Shown in pieces: positions 63,979 to 64,000 of a stretch of 64,000 bases of DNA. Position numbers and translations under genes: made by a program. Source of the stretch: Cydia pomonella (lineage: Eukaryota > Arthropoda > Insecta > Lepidoptera > Tortricidae); NCBI RefSeq assembly GCF_033807575.1, contig NC_084717.1:3225692-3289691 (forward strand), written 5' to 3'. Position 1 is the stretch's first letter. Every line of letters starts with the position of its first letter. The notes under the pieces are model-generated. The model was not told where the DNA came from. It ran no database searches and saw only the letters and a program-made list of their open reading frames with translations.

Positions 63979-64000
63979 TAATGTACAGGAGTAACTTTGC

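Overview
The window looks like a piece of lepidopteran (moth or butterfly) nuclear genome made almost entirely of transposable elements. I found no convincing host gene, rRNA, free-standing tRNA gene or CRISPR array. The lineage call rests on two tRNA-derived SINE types that I recognise as lepidopteran, on many truncated LINE 3' ends carrying the moth-typical block built around GCCTGATGGTAAGCAGTC, and on a mariner of the DD37D (maT) type. The DNA is AT-rich and the coding remnants are those of insect transposons.

Layout. 1-4.7 kb: SINEs, LINE 3' ends and foldback repeats. 4.73-7.26 kb: a truncated Ty3/Gypsy-like retrotransposon on the minus strand (gag, protease and RT, but no RNase H or integrase). 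7.4-20.1 kb: many 5'-truncated LINE C-termini on both strands, palindromic MITEs, and copies of two interspersed repeat families whose termini are related to each other. 20.3-26.7 kb: a LINE remnant, then a BEL/Pao LTR retrotransposon (21415-26737) with two near-identical LTRs and a 5-bp target duplication (AACTT). Its interior is frameshifted and deleted, and one segment is inverted. 26.7-35.4 kb: mostly gene-free DNA with LINE 3' ends, foldbacks and a small minisatellite.

35.43-39.3 kb holds the most interesting object: a 3.5-kb DNA transposon (35767-39272) with 457-bp terminal inverted repeats and one uninterrupted 687-codon ORF. The ORF looks like a DDE-type transposase of a family I cannot name. 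It sits inside the second unit of a 168-bp tandem duplication. The first unit keeps the empty target and so shows a 3-bp target duplication (TAT).

39.3-50.8 kb: foldback elements, a complete SINE with a 13-bp target duplication, a 1.7-kb LINE ORF fragment carrying the RT domain but with a motif-A Asp changed to Asn, and G-tract-bearing palindromes. 50.88-52.19 kb: a maT mariner with both TIRs but a broken transposase. 52.3-58 kb: nested MITEs, including a TAA-flanked insert whose empty site survives in a sister copy. 58-64 kb: more LINE and SINE remnants and, at the edge, a PIF/Harbinger element (63121-63978) with TAA target duplications and a partial transposase.

Functionally, only the 687-aa ORF looks intact enough to make a working protein. 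The rest records insertions, nesting, template switching and decay. Family names below Gypsy, BEL, mariner/maT and PIF/Harbinger are tentative. LINE clades were judged from C-terminal motifs only.
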